Source: Thermoanaerobacterales bacterium UBA4880 (GTDB taxonomy: Bacteria; Bacillota; Thermoanaerobacteria; Thermoanaerobacterales; UBA4877). Taken from it: a stretch of DNA of 64,000 bases. Under the pieces are notes generated by a model. The model was not told where the DNA came from, ran no database searches, and was given only the letters and a program-made list of their open reading frames with translations. Of the stretch, positions 52,924-62,313 are shown one piece after another; the first letter of the stretch is position 1, and each line of letters begins with the position of its first letter. The DNA lies in the NCBI GenBank assembly GCA_002399285.1, contig DHDI01000002.1:3728-67727 (forward strand). The letters run 5' to 3'. The translations under genes and the position numbers were made by a program.

Positions 52924-52934
52924 TTAAAGATATT

Positions 52935-52962
52935 AAAATGGCATGGTCTTAATGGCCATGCC
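52935..52962 (-). terminator. spoIIR terminator
   Basis: GGCATGG/CCATGCC with TTTTAAT following on the minus strand. Confidence 0.7.
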
Positions 52963-52993
52963 TCTATATCATATATTAAATTTCACCGCCGCC

Positions 52994-53650
52994 TTAATCA
53001 AGCGCCTTCTTTTGGAATGCAAGCTTGAATGTATCCGTGACCTTGCTTGCGATGTTCTCTATTATTTCAACGCCCTTCAGCCTGATCTGCGGTTTGTCGG
53101 TGGATATCTGCTCGATCTCCTTATCCGTAAGAACCTTGGACAGTTCCTCCTTGGTCTTGGCATCGGCCTGGCCGTGAGCCACGTCTATGAAACAGAGGGG
53201 CGGAAACATCACGCACCACCAGTTCTTGCCCTTGCCCTCGCCTATTACCACGCGCAGCGCGTCATAGTCGCCTGCCGGCAGGGTAATGTCTCCATAGGAC
53301 TTCACCGGAAATTCGTATCTTCCCATGGCCACCGTGACAGGGTAATCATATCCCTCGCGCCTTATTACCTCCTGCGCCCTGCTGGAGATCTCGTCCAGCC
53401 GTCCGCTGATTATCCTGCCCGCATCCTCTTTGCTGTCGGCACCGGCAAGGCAGCCGCTGAGATAGCCCGTGACCGCATCCTTCACTTTAAGCTTTAACTG
53501 CTGGTCTTGCGGATCATCGCTGTTGGCTATGCAGTGAAACCTGAGCAGCTTGCCGGACAGGTCCTGTTGCAGGCTGTCCTGCGGCATGATATACCCTGTA
53601 AGCAATGCGGTCATCATTATTACCGTTAATATCACGGCTGTCCATTTCAT
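52994..53650 (-). CDS. spoIIR: stage II sporulation protein R
   Basis: 218 residues. The signal segment MKWTAVILTVIMMTALLTGY is followed by LLRFHCIANSDDPQDQQLKL and NWWCVMFPPLCFIDVAHG, both diagnostic of SpoIIR. It is secreted by the forespore into the intermembrane space, where it triggers SpoIIGA to process pro-sigmaE in the mother cell. A sigmaF-type promoter is at 53681-53710 and GGTGGGG precedes the ATG. Confidence 0.95.
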   Translation of the reverse strand: MKWTAVILTVIMMTALLTGYIMPQDSLQQDLSGKLLRFHCIANSDDPQDQQLKLKVKDAVTGYLSGCLAGADSKEDAGRIISGRLDEISSRAQEVIRREGYDYPVTVAMGRYEFPVKSYGDITLPAGDYDALRVVIGEGKGKNWWCVMFPPLCFIDVAHGQADAKTKEELSKVLTDKEIEQISTDKPQIRLKGVEIIENIASKVTDTFKLAFQKKALD

Positions 53651-53680
53651 ACAAAAACCCCACCTTTCTTCGCTATTTAG

Positions 53681-53710
53681 AATTATTAACAGCAGGCAGG
53701 GATTTTATAC
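53681..53710 (-). promoter_or_regulatory. sigmaF-type promoter of spoIIR
   Basis: Minus strand GTATA, exactly 15 nt, GTTAATAATT, fitting GYATA-N15-GGNRANANTW at all but one fixed position. spoIIR is a known sigmaF gene in other spore formers. Confidence 0.65.
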
Positions 53711-53726
53711 ATTTATAGAAATATTT

Positions 53727-54455
53727 CTATTCAAGTATACTTTTCGCCATGGCAAGATCTTCCGGCTTATCGACGTCGTTTCCGATCTCGGCATAATCCG
53801 AGATTATGGCTTTGGCCGTTATATTGAGCATACCGCATACCTTTTTTTCCACCATCTCTATGGTAAGATTTTTACATAAATAGGCAAATATGAGTCCAGG
53901 CCCCAACAGAGTCCCCATTTTCATAGGATTTTTCCTGTTTTCAATGGCATGGCGCATGACCGGCATACACCGTTCTATAATGGACGGATTCAAATAAAAA
54001 ATATTGCCGCCGGTGAAGGTACCGTCTTTCAAGGTTACATACGTTCTCTTGGCTCCGGGAAATTTCTGCTCGCACACATTTTTAGCAACAATGGGATAGC
54101 AAAAGTCCACGCCCACCCCTTCGGACTTTTCTATGAAATCCCTTATGGCATCCGAGGTGATGTAGGGTATATCGCCCGCCATGATAATAATGCGGCTGTC
54201 GCCCGCAAATCTCTCTATACCCCTCATGACGTTCTCAAGAATATCCGGATTTCCCTCCGCAAACTCCAGTCCATTCGCGTCGCAAAATCTGCCGACTTCT
54301 CCGTTTCCCACGGCAAGGATCCTATCGATCATACCGGAGCCCTCGGCGGCGTCCGCCACATAGGACAGCATCGGTTTGCCGTTTATATCGGCCAGTGCTT
54401 TGCCCGGTATCTTTTCCGTTTCGCTGTTTCCCGCTAAGATTACAGCATTTAACAT
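53727..54455 (-). CDS. MobA-like nucleotidyltransferase
   Basis: 242 residues with the NTP-transferase start MLNAVILAGNSETEKIPGKA and the metal-binding Asp in IIMAGDIPYITSDAI. Such enzymes move a nucleotide onto a sugar phosphate, polyol phosphate or molybdopterin. The particular substrate is unknown. It lies 12 bp after a GntR gene, and together with ispE these form a three-gene cluster, suggesting an isoprenoid- or envelope-linked role, but that is inference from order only. Confidence 0.82.
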   Translation of the reverse strand: MLNAVILAGNSETEKIPGKALADINGKPMLSYVADAAEGSGMIDRILAVGNGEVGRFCDANGLEFAEGNPDILENVMRGIERFAGDSRIIIMAGDIPYITSDAIRDFIEKSEGVGVDFCYPIVAKNVCEQKFPGAKRTYVTLKDGTFTGGNIFYLNPSIIERCMPVMRHAIENRKNPMKMGTLLGPGLIFAYLCKNLTIEMVEKKVCGMLNITAKAIISDYAEIGNDVDKPEDLAMAKSILE

Positions 54456-54467
54456 AATTAACCACCT

Positions 54468-55145
54468 TTATCTAGTATCGGTTTTGTTGAGAGATTTCAA
54501 AAAGTCCTCTCTGGTCGACTCCATATGCTTTTCCGCCGCCCTTCTTGCGGCTCCGGGAGCACGTCTCTTTATGGCCTCGAGTACGCTGCCATGCTCGAGT
54601 ATCAGTTTGCTCGGCCTGCTGTAAGCTTCAAGGTACATCATTCTGAACCGCTTCAGCTGTTCCTGCAGATTGCTGTATACCTGTATCAGCCTGTCATTTC
54701 TGGTCGACTGAAATATCAGATTGTGAAACTGCGTATCCGTATCCATTATACCCTTTATATCGCCGTTATCTACATAGACCTTGAAATTTTCCATGACGTC
54801 CGAGAGCGAGCGCAGTTCCTCATCCGACATCCTCTCCGCGGCAAGGGACGCGGCCAGGCCCTCCAGCACGGTCCTTACCTCAAAATCATCCATTATATCC
54901 TTCTGTGAGAGATCGGATACATAGACGCCCTTCCTCGGCACCATGACGACAAGCCCTTCCATCTCCAGCTTCCTTAAGGCCTCCCTCACGGGCGTACGGC
55001 TGACTCCCAATTTTGACGCCAGCTGCACCTCCATGAGCCGCTCGCCGGGTTTATATTTGCCTGACATAATGGCCTCCTTGGTATAATCGAATACCAGATC
55101 CCTCAAAGGTTTATAAGATTCGACAGGATTAAAATCATCATCCAT
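54468..55145 (-). CDS. GntR/FadR-family regulator
   Basis: 225 residues from the ATG at 55145 (AGGTGAG upstream). The winged HTH shows LRDLVFDYTKEAIMSGKYKP and LGVSRTPVREALRKLEMEGL, and the all-helical FCD effector domain follows (DIMDDFEVRTVLEGLAASLA) with its metal/ligand His residues. Its target is not evident; it sits between ispE and a nucleotidyltransferase gene in one transcription unit. Confidence 0.9.
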   Translation of the reverse strand: MDDDFNPVESYKPLRDLVFDYTKEAIMSGKYKPGERLMEVQLASKLGVSRTPVREALRKLEMEGLVVMVPRKGVYVSDLSQKDIMDDFEVRTVLEGLAASLAAERMSDEELRSLSDVMENFKVYVDNGDIKGIMDTDTQFHNLIFQSTRNDRLIQVYSNLQEQLKRFRMMYLEAYSRPSKLILEHGSVLEAIKRRAPGAARRAAEKHMESTREDFLKSLNKTDTR

Positions 55146-55156
55146 ACACATCTCAC

Positions 55157-55969
55157 CTAGATCGTTTTAGTATAGTAAACAAAAGGATATTTCCTTTTGA
55201 GAACCTCATACGCTCTCATCAAAGTATTCCGGCTGCGGAAAATGCCGAAGACTGCCGAACCGCTCCCTGTCATCATGGCTGCGGCGGCACCGCGTTCCAC
55301 AAGATCCCTCTTTATATCCCCGATGGAAGGCAGTACCTTGAAGGCGGCTGTCTCCAGTACATTCACCATGTCGCTGGTATCTAAGGAAAGATAATTATCC
55401 AGAAAACTGCCGATATCACCGTGACTATATTCCATGCCGTCGAGCATACCGTATATCTTCTTGGTCGAAATGGAGGCCTTGGGCTTTATAATGAGCAGAT
55501 CCACAGAGATCGGCCGCAGGGCAGTGATCACTTCGCCCCTGCCCTCTGCCAGCGCCATTCCTCCCTCTATGAAGAAGGGAACGTCGCTGCCTACCTCGGC
55601 CGCGATGCCCTCGAGCTGCCTACCGGTCTTGCCGAGATGCCATAATCTGTTCAGTCCCACGAGCACCCGTGCCGCGTCGGAGCTGCCGCCTCCCATCCCC
55701 GAACCTATCGGGATATGCTTCTTTATACGTATATATGCGCCTAAGCCGGTCCTGTCCCCCCTGAGGAGACAGGCGGCTTTATAAGCTAAGTTTATCTCTT
55801 CCGGCATATTCGTCATGTCCACCCGTATGCCCCTCGATGCAGGCCTTATGTATACCGTGTCATGCAGGCCTATGGTATGCATGACCGTCACTATATCGTG
55901 ATACCCGTCGTCACGCCGGCCTAAGACGTCAAGAAAAAGATTTATTTTTGCATGTGCTTTTAAAAACAT
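55157..55969 (-). CDS. ispE: 4-diphosphocytidyl-2-C-methyl-D-erythritol kinase
   Basis: 270 residues with the GHMP-kinase motifs KAHAKINLFLDVLGRRDDGY, PIGSGMGGGSSDAARVLVGL and a final MTGSGSAVFGIF. It phosphorylates CDP-methylerythritol in the non-mevalonate isoprenoid pathway. First gene of a cluster with a GntR regulator and a nucleotidyltransferase, an order seen in many Clostridia. Confidence 0.95.
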   Translation of the reverse strand: MFLKAHAKINLFLDVLGRRDDGYHDIVTVMHTIGLHDTVYIRPASRGIRVDMTNMPEEINLAYKAACLLRGDRTGLGAYIRIKKHIPIGSGMGGGSSDAARVLVGLNRLWHLGKTGRQLEGIAAEVGSDVPFFIEGGMALAEGRGEVITALRPISVDLLIIKPKASISTKKIYGMLDGMEYSHGDIGSFLDNYLSLDTSDMVNVLETAAFKVLPSIGDIKRDLVERGAAAAMMTGSGSAVFGIFRSRNTLMRAYEVLKRKYPFVYYTKTI

Positions 55970-56041
55970 GGATTACCCCTTATATTAGAGTTTTATTATA
56001 TATGTCTCAATTATAATCATTTATCGAATGCCTGTAAATAG

Positions 56042-56068
56042 AAAAACAGCCGCCCTGTTATAGGCGGC
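56042..56068 (-). terminator. kbl-tdh terminator
   Basis: GCCGCC/GGCGGC with an 8-nt loop and five T on the minus strand. A repeat copy separates it from the kbl stop codon. Confidence 0.75.
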
Positions 56069-56069
56069 C

Positions 56070-56143
56070 CAGATCAATGCCAAAGTCGCGCAATCGCAAA
56101 ATTGCCCTGCACGATTTGCCACGGTCTGTCAGTTTGTTACAAA
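56070..56143 (+). mobile_element. 171-bp element family, copy 5 (internally deleted)
   Basis: CAGATCAATGCCAAAGTCGC and CACGATTTGCCACGGTCTG match the ends of the full element with the middle missing. It abuts the kbl stop codon on one side and the terminator stem on the other. Confidence 0.7.
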
Positions 56144-57322
56144 TTATATTATATTCAGTTTCTTGCCCACCTTGCCGAACACCTTGAGTGCAAAGTCCAG
56201 ATCGTCTTTGGTATGCCCGGCGGTGACTATCGTCCTCACCCTGGCCTTGCCCATCGGCACCGTAGGATATACTATGCTCTGAGCAAAGACTCCTTCCTCG
56301 AACAGGCTGTCGCTGAGCGTATTCGCCAGTTTGCTGTCGCCCACCAATACGGGCGTTATCGGGGTCTCGCTGTGTCCCGTATCAAAGCCCATGTCCTTAA
56401 GAGCGGCTTTGAAGTACCTCGTGTTATCCCATAGCCTGTCGGTATAGGATGTGTCGGTCGAGAGTATGTCTATCGCGGCTATGCAGGCTGCCGTGGCACC
56501 CGGCGTCATCGCCGTGCTGAAGAGCAGGGGCCGGCCTCTTTGTATGAGATAATCCTTGAGCTCCTGCCTCCCTGCCACATATCCTCCCACCACTCCTATG
56601 GCCTTGGAAAGCGTGCCTATCTGAACGTCCACCCTGCCGTGCAGGTTGAAATGATCCACCGAGCCTCTTCCGCTTCTGCCCAATACGCCGCTGGCATGGG
56701 CATCGTCCACATACGTCATTGCTCCGTATTTCTCAGCCAGCTCTACTATCTCCGGAAGTTTTGCTATATCTCCGTCCATGCTGAATACGCCGTCGGTTAT
56801 TATCAGCTTGTGATCATATGCCGAACAATCCTTGAGCACCCGCTCAAGGTCCCTCATATCGCTGTGTTTGAAGCGCTTTACGTCCGCCTTGCTCAGCCTG
56901 CAGCCGTCTATTATGCTGGCATGATTGAGCTCGTCGGATATTATGACGTCGCCGGCATCCACAAGAGCGGCAATGGTACCCATGTTGGCAGTAAATCCCG
57001 ACTGATATACGGTGACTGCTTCGACTCCCTTGAATTTTGCAAGCTTTTTCTCCAGTTCCTCATGGATGCTCATGTTGCCTATTATCGTTCTGACCGCTCC
57101 TGCGCCTGCGCCGTACTTCTCCGTAGCCGCAATCGTAGCCTCTTTCAGTTTCGGATTATTGGCCAGGCCAAGGTAGTTGTTGGACGACAGGTTGACGACC
57201 TCCTTGCCGTTGATCACCGATCTTGCGCCCTGAGGACTGCTCAGCACCTTGAGATCATGATAGAGCCCCTGCTCCTTCAGATCCGCGATCTTGTCCTTTA
57301 AAAACTCCAACTGGTTTGCCAC
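56144..57322 (-). CDS. kbl: glycine C-acetyltransferase (2-amino-3-ketobutyrate CoA ligase)
   Basis: 392 residues, alpha-oxoamine synthase family. [54 protein letters not shown] and the PLP lysine in [17 protein letters not shown] are all visible. It splits 2-amino-3-ketobutyrate with CoA into glycine and acetyl-CoA. It follows tdh by 45 bp, forming the two-step threonine degradation operon. Confidence 0.95.
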   Translation of the reverse strand: MANQLEFLKDKIADLKEQGLYHDLKVLSSPQGARSVINGKEVVNLSSNNYLGLANNPKLKEATIAATEKYGAGAGAVRTIIGNMSIHEELEKKLAKFKGVEAVTVYQSGFTANMGTIAALVDAGDVIISDELNHASIIDGCRLSKADVKRFKHSDMRDLERVLKDCSAYDHKLIITDGVFSMDGDIAKLPEIVELAEKYGAMTYVDDAHASGVLGRSGRGSVDHFNLHGRVDVQIGTLSKAIGVVGGYVAGRQELKDYLIQRGRPLLFSTAMTPGATAACIAAIDILSTDTSYTDRLWDNTRYFKAALKDMGFDTGHSETPITPVLVGDSKLANTLSDSLFEEGVFAQSIVYPTVPMGKARVRTIVTAGHTKDDLDFALKVFGKVGKKLNII

Positions 57323-57367
57323 ATCTATCCCTCCTTAAATATTATTCCTGATCATGCCATACTGTAA

Positions 57368-58396
57368 TTATGGCAGCAGGACCACCTTGCCGCAGTTGCC
57401 AGCGACCATCAGGTCCAGACCCTTCTTATAGTCGTCCAACGGCATCCTGTGCGTGATGATGGGGGCGACGTCTATCTTGCCCGAATCCAAAAATGCCCTG
57501 ACATTGTACCATGTATCCCACAATTTCCTTCCGGTGACGCCGATTATGGTTATTCCCTTGAAGACCATATCGTTTCCCCAGTCAAAGGAAATATTGTTAT
57601 CGGGCACTCCCAGCGCCACCATGACGCCGCCGGAGCGCATTGCCTTCAAGGCCTGGCTTATTGCCGTGTTGTTGCCGGACATCTCCAGGACGACGTCCAC
57701 GCCCCGTCCGCCCGTGGCCTTACGGGTCTCGGAAACCACATCCTGTTTGATCGGATTCAGCGCCAGATCCGAACCCATCTTGACCGAAAGATCTCTTCTG
57801 TAATCGTTTACTTCGCTGGTAAACACCGCCACGGCTCCCGCGGCCTTTGCCACCTGTATCGTCAGCAAACCGATAGGTCCGCAGCCGGTAACCAGAACAG
57901 TCTTGCCTACCAGATCCGTCGAAAGCGCCGTATGTACCGCGTTGCCCAAGGGCTCCTGTATGGACGCCACATCCGGCGGCAGCGAAGCAGCATTTTTCCA
58001 TGCGTTTACGGCAGGTATCTTGACATATTCGGCAAAACAGCCGTCCATGTCCACTCCCAGTATGGACAGATCCTGGCATACGTCGGCATGGCCGGTCCTG
58101 CACTGATAGCACTTGCCGCATACCACATGGGTCTCCGCCGACACATAGTCGCCGACCTTTACGTCTTCGACATCCTTGCCTGCCTCCACCACTTCGCCGC
58201 TGAACTCATGGCCCATGGTCTGAGGTGGATTTATCTTAGCCTTGGCCCAATCGTTCCACACATAAATATGGGCATCCGTTCCGCAGATCGAAGTTGCCTT
58301 TACCTTGACCAGTATTTCACCGGGGCCGGGCTTCGGCACCGGAATATCAACCATCTCCGCTCCCGGAGCAGGTTTCAGTTTTCTGACAGCCTTCAT
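57368..58396 (-). CDS. tdh: L-threonine 3-dehydrogenase
   Basis: 342 residues of the zinc alcohol-dehydrogenase family. Catalytic zinc: CGTDAHIYVWNDWA and GHEFSGEVVEAG. Structural zinc: CGKCYQCRTGHADVCQ. NAD-binding: VLVTGCGPIGLLTIQVAKAA. It oxidises threonine to 2-amino-3-ketobutyrate, which Kbl then cleaves. The upstream region ends at the terminator of the peptide-binding gene. Confidence 0.95.
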   Translation of the reverse strand: MKAVRKLKPAPGAEMVDIPVPKPGPGEILVKVKATSICGTDAHIYVWNDWAKAKINPPQTMGHEFSGEVVEAGKDVEDVKVGDYVSAETHVVCGKCYQCRTGHADVCQDLSILGVDMDGCFAEYVKIPAVNAWKNAASLPPDVASIQEPLGNAVHTALSTDLVGKTVLVTGCGPIGLLTIQVAKAAGAVAVFTSEVNDYRRDLSVKMGSDLALNPIKQDVVSETRKATGGRGVDVVLEMSGNNTAISQALKAMRSGGVMVALGVPDNNISFDWGNDMVFKGITIIGVTGRKLWDTWYNVRAFLDSGKIDVAPIITHRMPLDDYKKGLDLMVAGNCGKVVLLP

Positions 58397-58505
58397 AAAA
58401 ATCCCCCCATATCATTTTTATTTCTCCTTTTATTTTAAACCTTATAAATATTTATGTAAAGACATAAAATCGCTTCCTGTCCACGTACGGCGCACAAAAA
58501 ACCTC

Positions 58506-58536
58506 AAAAAAAGACGGCTCGAAACGAACCGTCTTT
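58506..58536 (-). terminator. terminator of peptide-binding gene B
   Basis: A 12-bp nearly perfect stem (AAAGACGGCTCG / CGAACCGTCTTT) with a 3-nt loop and T-run on the minus strand. Confidence 0.85.
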
Positions 58537-58546
58537 ACGCTGTCTG

Positions 58547-60178
58547 CTATTCCGAAAAATATGCATGCTGGAAATAAATATATCCCAGCGGGTCAACTGT
58601 AAATCCCTGCAGCTTGGGATTGACCACCGCATAATTGGTGTAGAAGTATATGGGCAGCACCACGGCGTCATCCATGAGTATGTCCTCGGCCTGATGCAGA
58701 TAGCTCATCCTCTCCTCGGACGTCGCGGCAGTCTTGGACTTCTTTACCGCTTCATCAAACTTAGGATTGGAATACTGAGCGTCATTATTGCCCATGCCCG
58801 TCTGCAGCATATCCAAAAAGCCCATGGGATCTATATAATCCGATACCCATCCCCATCTGGCTATCTGAAAATCGTGGGTCTGTCTCCTGGTTGCCAGAAA
58901 TACCTGCCATTCCTGATTGGATATCTCAACATCCACGCCCAGGTTCTTCTTCCACATCTCCTGCAGGGCCTCGGCTATGGCCTTATGACTCTCGCTGGTA
59001 TTATAGAGCAGGGTTATCTTAGGCAGTCCCTTACCGTCGGGATAACCTGCATCGGTCAGCAGTTTTTTAGCCTCATCCGTATGGGCCGTCGTAGGATCGA
59101 AGTAATCGCCCTTGGTCTTTCGGAAGTCCTCTCCCGCCTCGGTATCGGGCATTCCATACGGCACCCACGCCGCCGCCAGCTTTTCGTCGCCTTTGACTAC
59201 CTGATCCACTATGGCCTTTCTGTCTATAGCCAGGGAGAATGCCTTCCTCACCTTGGGATTGTCAAAGGGCGCGGCCTTAGTATTAAATACATAGGCATAT
59301 GTGGAAAGCAGCGGATACTCCTTGAGCACGCCTTCCTCCTTCAGTCTTGCGAGATCCGCAGGCGGAGGGTTATCACCGAAATCCAGCGAGCCTGCCTCAA
59401 AGGCGGAAAGCTCGGTGGACGGTTCGGAGATCATCGTGAATATCAGCTTATCCGGCTTGATGCTGCCGGCATCCCAGTAGTTATCGTTTTTAACGAACGT
59501 CATGGAGTCGTTGTGATTCCATTCCGTCATCTTAAATGCGCCGTCCCCTATATAGGTTTCGGGTTTTTGCGTCCAGTCCTCCGAATGAGCTTCCACTACA
59601 TCCTTTCTTACCGGCATATAGGTCATAAAGGCAAACAGCTCCATCATGAAGGGAGTCGGGTTTTCCAATGTGACCTCCAGGGTCTTGTCGTCGATCACTT
59701 TTATACCTAGATCCTCTTCTTTTGCCTTGCCCAGGTTGTAATTCTCGCCGTTTTTGATGAAATAAAGCTGGTAGGCATAGCTGGATGCAGTCTCGGGATT
59801 CAAGACCCTCTTCCATGCGTATGCGAAATCTTCCGCAGTCACGGGTTTACCGTCCGACCACTTGGCATCCCTCAGATGAAATGTGATATTCAGACCGTCG
59901 TCGGACATATCCCAGCTCTTTGCGATTCCAGGCTGGGCCTTGGAGTTTTCATCCAGGGTCGTGAGACCCTCGAAGTTATGCAGGATGACTTCGGCGCCGT
60001 CGACGGCGCTGTTGATCGCGGGATCTATCGACTGGGGTTCGGAGCCCATGTTGTAGCGTATGACCGCCCCTTTCGCATCGCCTTTCCCCGCATTCTTATC
60101 CTGTTGCCCCGTGCCGCAGCCTGCGGTCACTGACATGACCATCAGTATGGCCAGGCCGAATGTCAAAAATCTCTTCAT
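58547..60178 (-). CDS. OppA-type oligopeptide-binding lipoprotein (B)
   Basis: 543 residues. Lipobox FGLAILMVMSVTAGCGTG. Long stretches match the protein at 50357-52000, for example SEPQSIDPAINSAVDGAEV, EDFAYAWKRVLNPETASSYA and MPVRKDVVEAHSEDWTQK, so the two arose by duplication. It should bind peptides for an ABC importer encoded elsewhere. The gene is flanked by its own terminator and has no permease neighbour. Confidence 0.92.
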   Translation of the reverse strand: MKRFLTFGLAILMVMSVTAGCGTGQQDKNAGKGDAKGAVIRYNMGSEPQSIDPAINSAVDGAEVILHNFEGLTTLDENSKAQPGIAKSWDMSDDGLNITFHLRDAKWSDGKPVTAEDFAYAWKRVLNPETASSYAYQLYFIKNGENYNLGKAKEEDLGIKVIDDKTLEVTLENPTPFMMELFAFMTYMPVRKDVVEAHSEDWTQKPETYIGDGAFKMTEWNHNDSMTFVKNDNYWDAGSIKPDKLIFTMISEPSTELSAFEAGSLDFGDNPPPADLARLKEEGVLKEYPLLSTYAYVFNTKAAPFDNPKVRKAFSLAIDRKAIVDQVVKGDEKLAAAWVPYGMPDTEAGEDFRKTKGDYFDPTTAHTDEAKKLLTDAGYPDGKGLPKITLLYNTSESHKAIAEALQEMWKKNLGVDVEISNQEWQVFLATRRQTHDFQIARWGWVSDYIDPMGFLDMLQTGMGNNDAQYSNPKFDEAVKKSKTAATSEERMSYLHQAEDILMDDAVVLPIYFYTNYAVVNPKLQGFTVDPLGYIYFQHAYFSE

Positions 60179-60259
60179 TTGTCCACTCCCTTTCCCTTTG
60201 TGTAAAGCATATTTTTATAATATATTACATTAAATTTCATATTTATACAACTATAAAAT

Positions 60260-61783
60260 TTAATTTTTTCCGCATTCCTTGACTATGATGAGCCGGTCTC
60301 CCTCATCCAGTTTGTCTTCCGTCAATTCGTTGACCGCCATTATCCTTTCCTTGGTCGTTCTGTATCTTTTTGCAACGTCCCAAAGCGTCTCGTCCTTGTC
60401 CGCGACATATACCGTAATGCTGGCCATTTCCGGCACGTCCCCGTCCTCTGATTCCGTGACCGACGATATGTACGTGATATTATTCTCCCGGTACGATCTT
60501 ATATCACAGTCGACGGTGCATCTCAAATCCAGGATGTTTCCGTTCAGGGTCGAGTATATCTGCGATACGGCAAACTCCGCAAAAATATCGTCGTCCTCCT
60601 TGATCTCGCCGGCATCCGCAACATGCCTGAAGGGCACTTCCTCCATGGCATATTTGATGCCGGCGGCACCGATGTAATAGACGCTTACCGGAAGTACGCC
60701 GTCTATATACAGCTTGCCGTCGGAGATCTCATGATCGCCCGGCTGGGCCTGGCCCCTTACAAGCAGCACATGCTGTACGTCATCGGCCAGTTCGACCGAT
60801 TCCTTGATATCCAGTTGAGTGTTCGACCTGTATACCTGCTCCAATCCGGAAAAGCTTTCCTTCTCCTCGTCCAGATTGCTGCTTATGCTGTACACATCCT
60901 TTATGATCGTCTTTTCATCCTCCTGATAGAGCTTCACGTTCACATTGAGCACTGCTTCTACGCCTATGGTGTTGCTGTCCTTAGGCTCTGCATTGACCTC
61001 CTCGACTACGCATCTTACTTCGGGAGTCATAAACTCCTGGGCGTCGGCTATATCCACAAAATGAGAGAAATTGACGTCGGTGCTGTAAGAACCGTATTCG
61101 GCATCCTCCGTATCCTTCATGTATATGACGTCCAGACCCAGAGTACCCTCGACAAGCACCTTGTTCTCAGAAATCTGAGGCTGCAGTCTGGTCACGGCGG
61201 CAGAGGCATAGAGCACATCCCGTATGTATACGTCCTCGCCCGGGCTTATGTCCTCCCTCACTATCGTCTCCGAGGAGCCCTCGTCCGCCATGAATCTGGC
61301 TTTGATATCCTCTTTCCTGGCAATGGCGTCCTCCAGGTCTATTGCCGTAACAGCCTCGGCCTTTTCACTTCTGCTCAAAAATATATCAAGACTCACCATG
61401 TGTTTGATCTGTAGTTTCCTGCTGTTCAATACATCGCAGTCGCTGTGTTCCACATATCCCCTTATATCCGCCGCTGCTCCGTCGTCTGCGTCCGCCGCAT
61501 CAAAATAATGGCTGAATTCCTTTACCGCGGTCACTCCCGCTATCGGCCTGTCAGAGAGAGCCGTGGAATAAAGAATATGCGACAGCACCCTGCCCTCCAC
61601 AAGCACCCTGCCCGAGGTGACCTCGCTGCCGTCGATCACAAGTTCCGAGTCGATGCCAATTATATCCTCCGCGTCGGGCTTCACATCCGGTATAAGGATA
61701 TCGCCGGTGACCATTGTCTTGGTGCTCAGCCTTTTTATCAGACTATCAAAGTTAATTACGTCCCTGATAACATCTATAGACAT
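60260..61783 (-). CDS. SPOCS (DUF3794)/LysM spore morphogenesis protein, SipL-like
   Basis: 507 residues from the ATG at 61783 (GGGAGGGAA upstream). Two or three SPOCS/DUF3794 units are visible: LVEGRVLSHILYSTALSDRP, then VLVEGTLGLDVIYMKDTED, then LYIDGVLPVSVYYIGAAGI. A C-terminal LysM follows (ETLWDVAKRYRTTKERIM). This is the layout of SipL, which in Clostridia binds SpoIVA during coat assembly. Neighbouring veg, yabG and spoVT support a sporulation role. Confidence 0.87.
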   Translation of the reverse strand: MSIDVIRDVINFDSLIKRLSTKTMVTGDILIPDVKPDAEDIIGIDSELVIDGSEVTSGRVLVEGRVLSHILYSTALSDRPIAGVTAVKEFSHYFDAADADDGAAADIRGYVEHSDCDVLNSRKLQIKHMVSLDIFLSRSEKAEAVTAIDLEDAIARKEDIKARFMADEGSSETIVREDISPGEDVYIRDVLYASAAVTRLQPQISENKVLVEGTLGLDVIYMKDTEDAEYGSYSTDVNFSHFVDIADAQEFMTPEVRCVVEEVNAEPKDSNTIGVEAVLNVNVKLYQEDEKTIIKDVYSISSNLDEEKESFSGLEQVYRSNTQLDIKESVELADDVQHVLLVRGQAQPGDHEISDGKLYIDGVLPVSVYYIGAAGIKYAMEEVPFRHVADAGEIKEDDDIFAEFAVSQIYSTLNGNILDLRCTVDCDIRSYRENNITYISSVTESEDGDVPEMASITVYVADKDETLWDVAKRYRTTKERIMAVNELTEDKLDEGDRLIIVKECGKN

Positions 61784-61855
61784 AAAAATTCCCTCCCACG
61801 TATTACTAATTAATATATAAATATAATACATGAAGGGAATTTATGATAAAAATTT

Positions 61856-61884
61856 AAAAAAACCGAGTTGATCCCGGTTTTTTT
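61856..61884 (-). terminator. veg terminator
   Basis: AAAAACCG/CGGTTTTT with an 8-10-nt loop, directly after the veg stop codon; T-runs on both sides allow either direction. Confidence 0.75.
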
Positions 61885-62143
61885 AAACGCACTTTTGATT
61901 TAAATTGCTACACAGGCTAAGTTCAACGGTCTCAGTTAAAATATCGGAGTAGCTATAAGAGATTCGTCTGACGGAGTTATCCATATCGACCTTCACTATG
62001 AAAATGCTGGGATAGGTTTCTTCAATGATCCCCTCTTTGACAATGGTCTTTTTCCGTCCGCCGTTGGTCTTGAGTCTGACCCTTTCACCAATATGCCTGT
62101 CGATTACCTTCTTAATCTCAACCAGGGTATTTTTATCGGACAA
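61883..62143 (-). CDS. veg: Veg family protein
   Basis: 86 residues from a TTG at 62143 behind GAGGGGTGG; the longer frame up to 62245 has no site. The sequence LVEIKKVIDRHIGERVRLKT, RRKKTIVKEG-like GGRKKTIVKEGIIEETYPSI and a final ISYSYSDILTETVEL are typical of Veg (DUF1021). In Bacillus Veg influences biofilm genes, and its basic SH3-like fold suggests nucleic-acid or protein contact. Placed between yabG and the SipL-like gene as in many Clostridia. Confidence 0.9.
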   Translation of the reverse strand: MSDKNTLVEIKKVIDRHIGERVRLKTNGGRKKTIVKEGIIEETYPSIFIVKVDMDNSVRRISYSYSDILTETVELSLCSNLNQKCV

Positions 62144-62313
62144 ATATACCACCCCTCTACATATCCTGTAGATATTGTAGCATTTTCGGCGGCAATTGTC
62201 AAATGGAATATTATATACCCATATAAACGACTTGTCAATCGCCATATATTTATATTTTTGCCCGATCTACACTCATGACTTTATTCAGACTGCGATTATC
62301 TTTTATTTCTTAG

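Noticed and set aside
57449..58438. 329-codon plus-strand frame
   Set aside because: Antisense to tdh, without a ribosome site or recognisable protein features.
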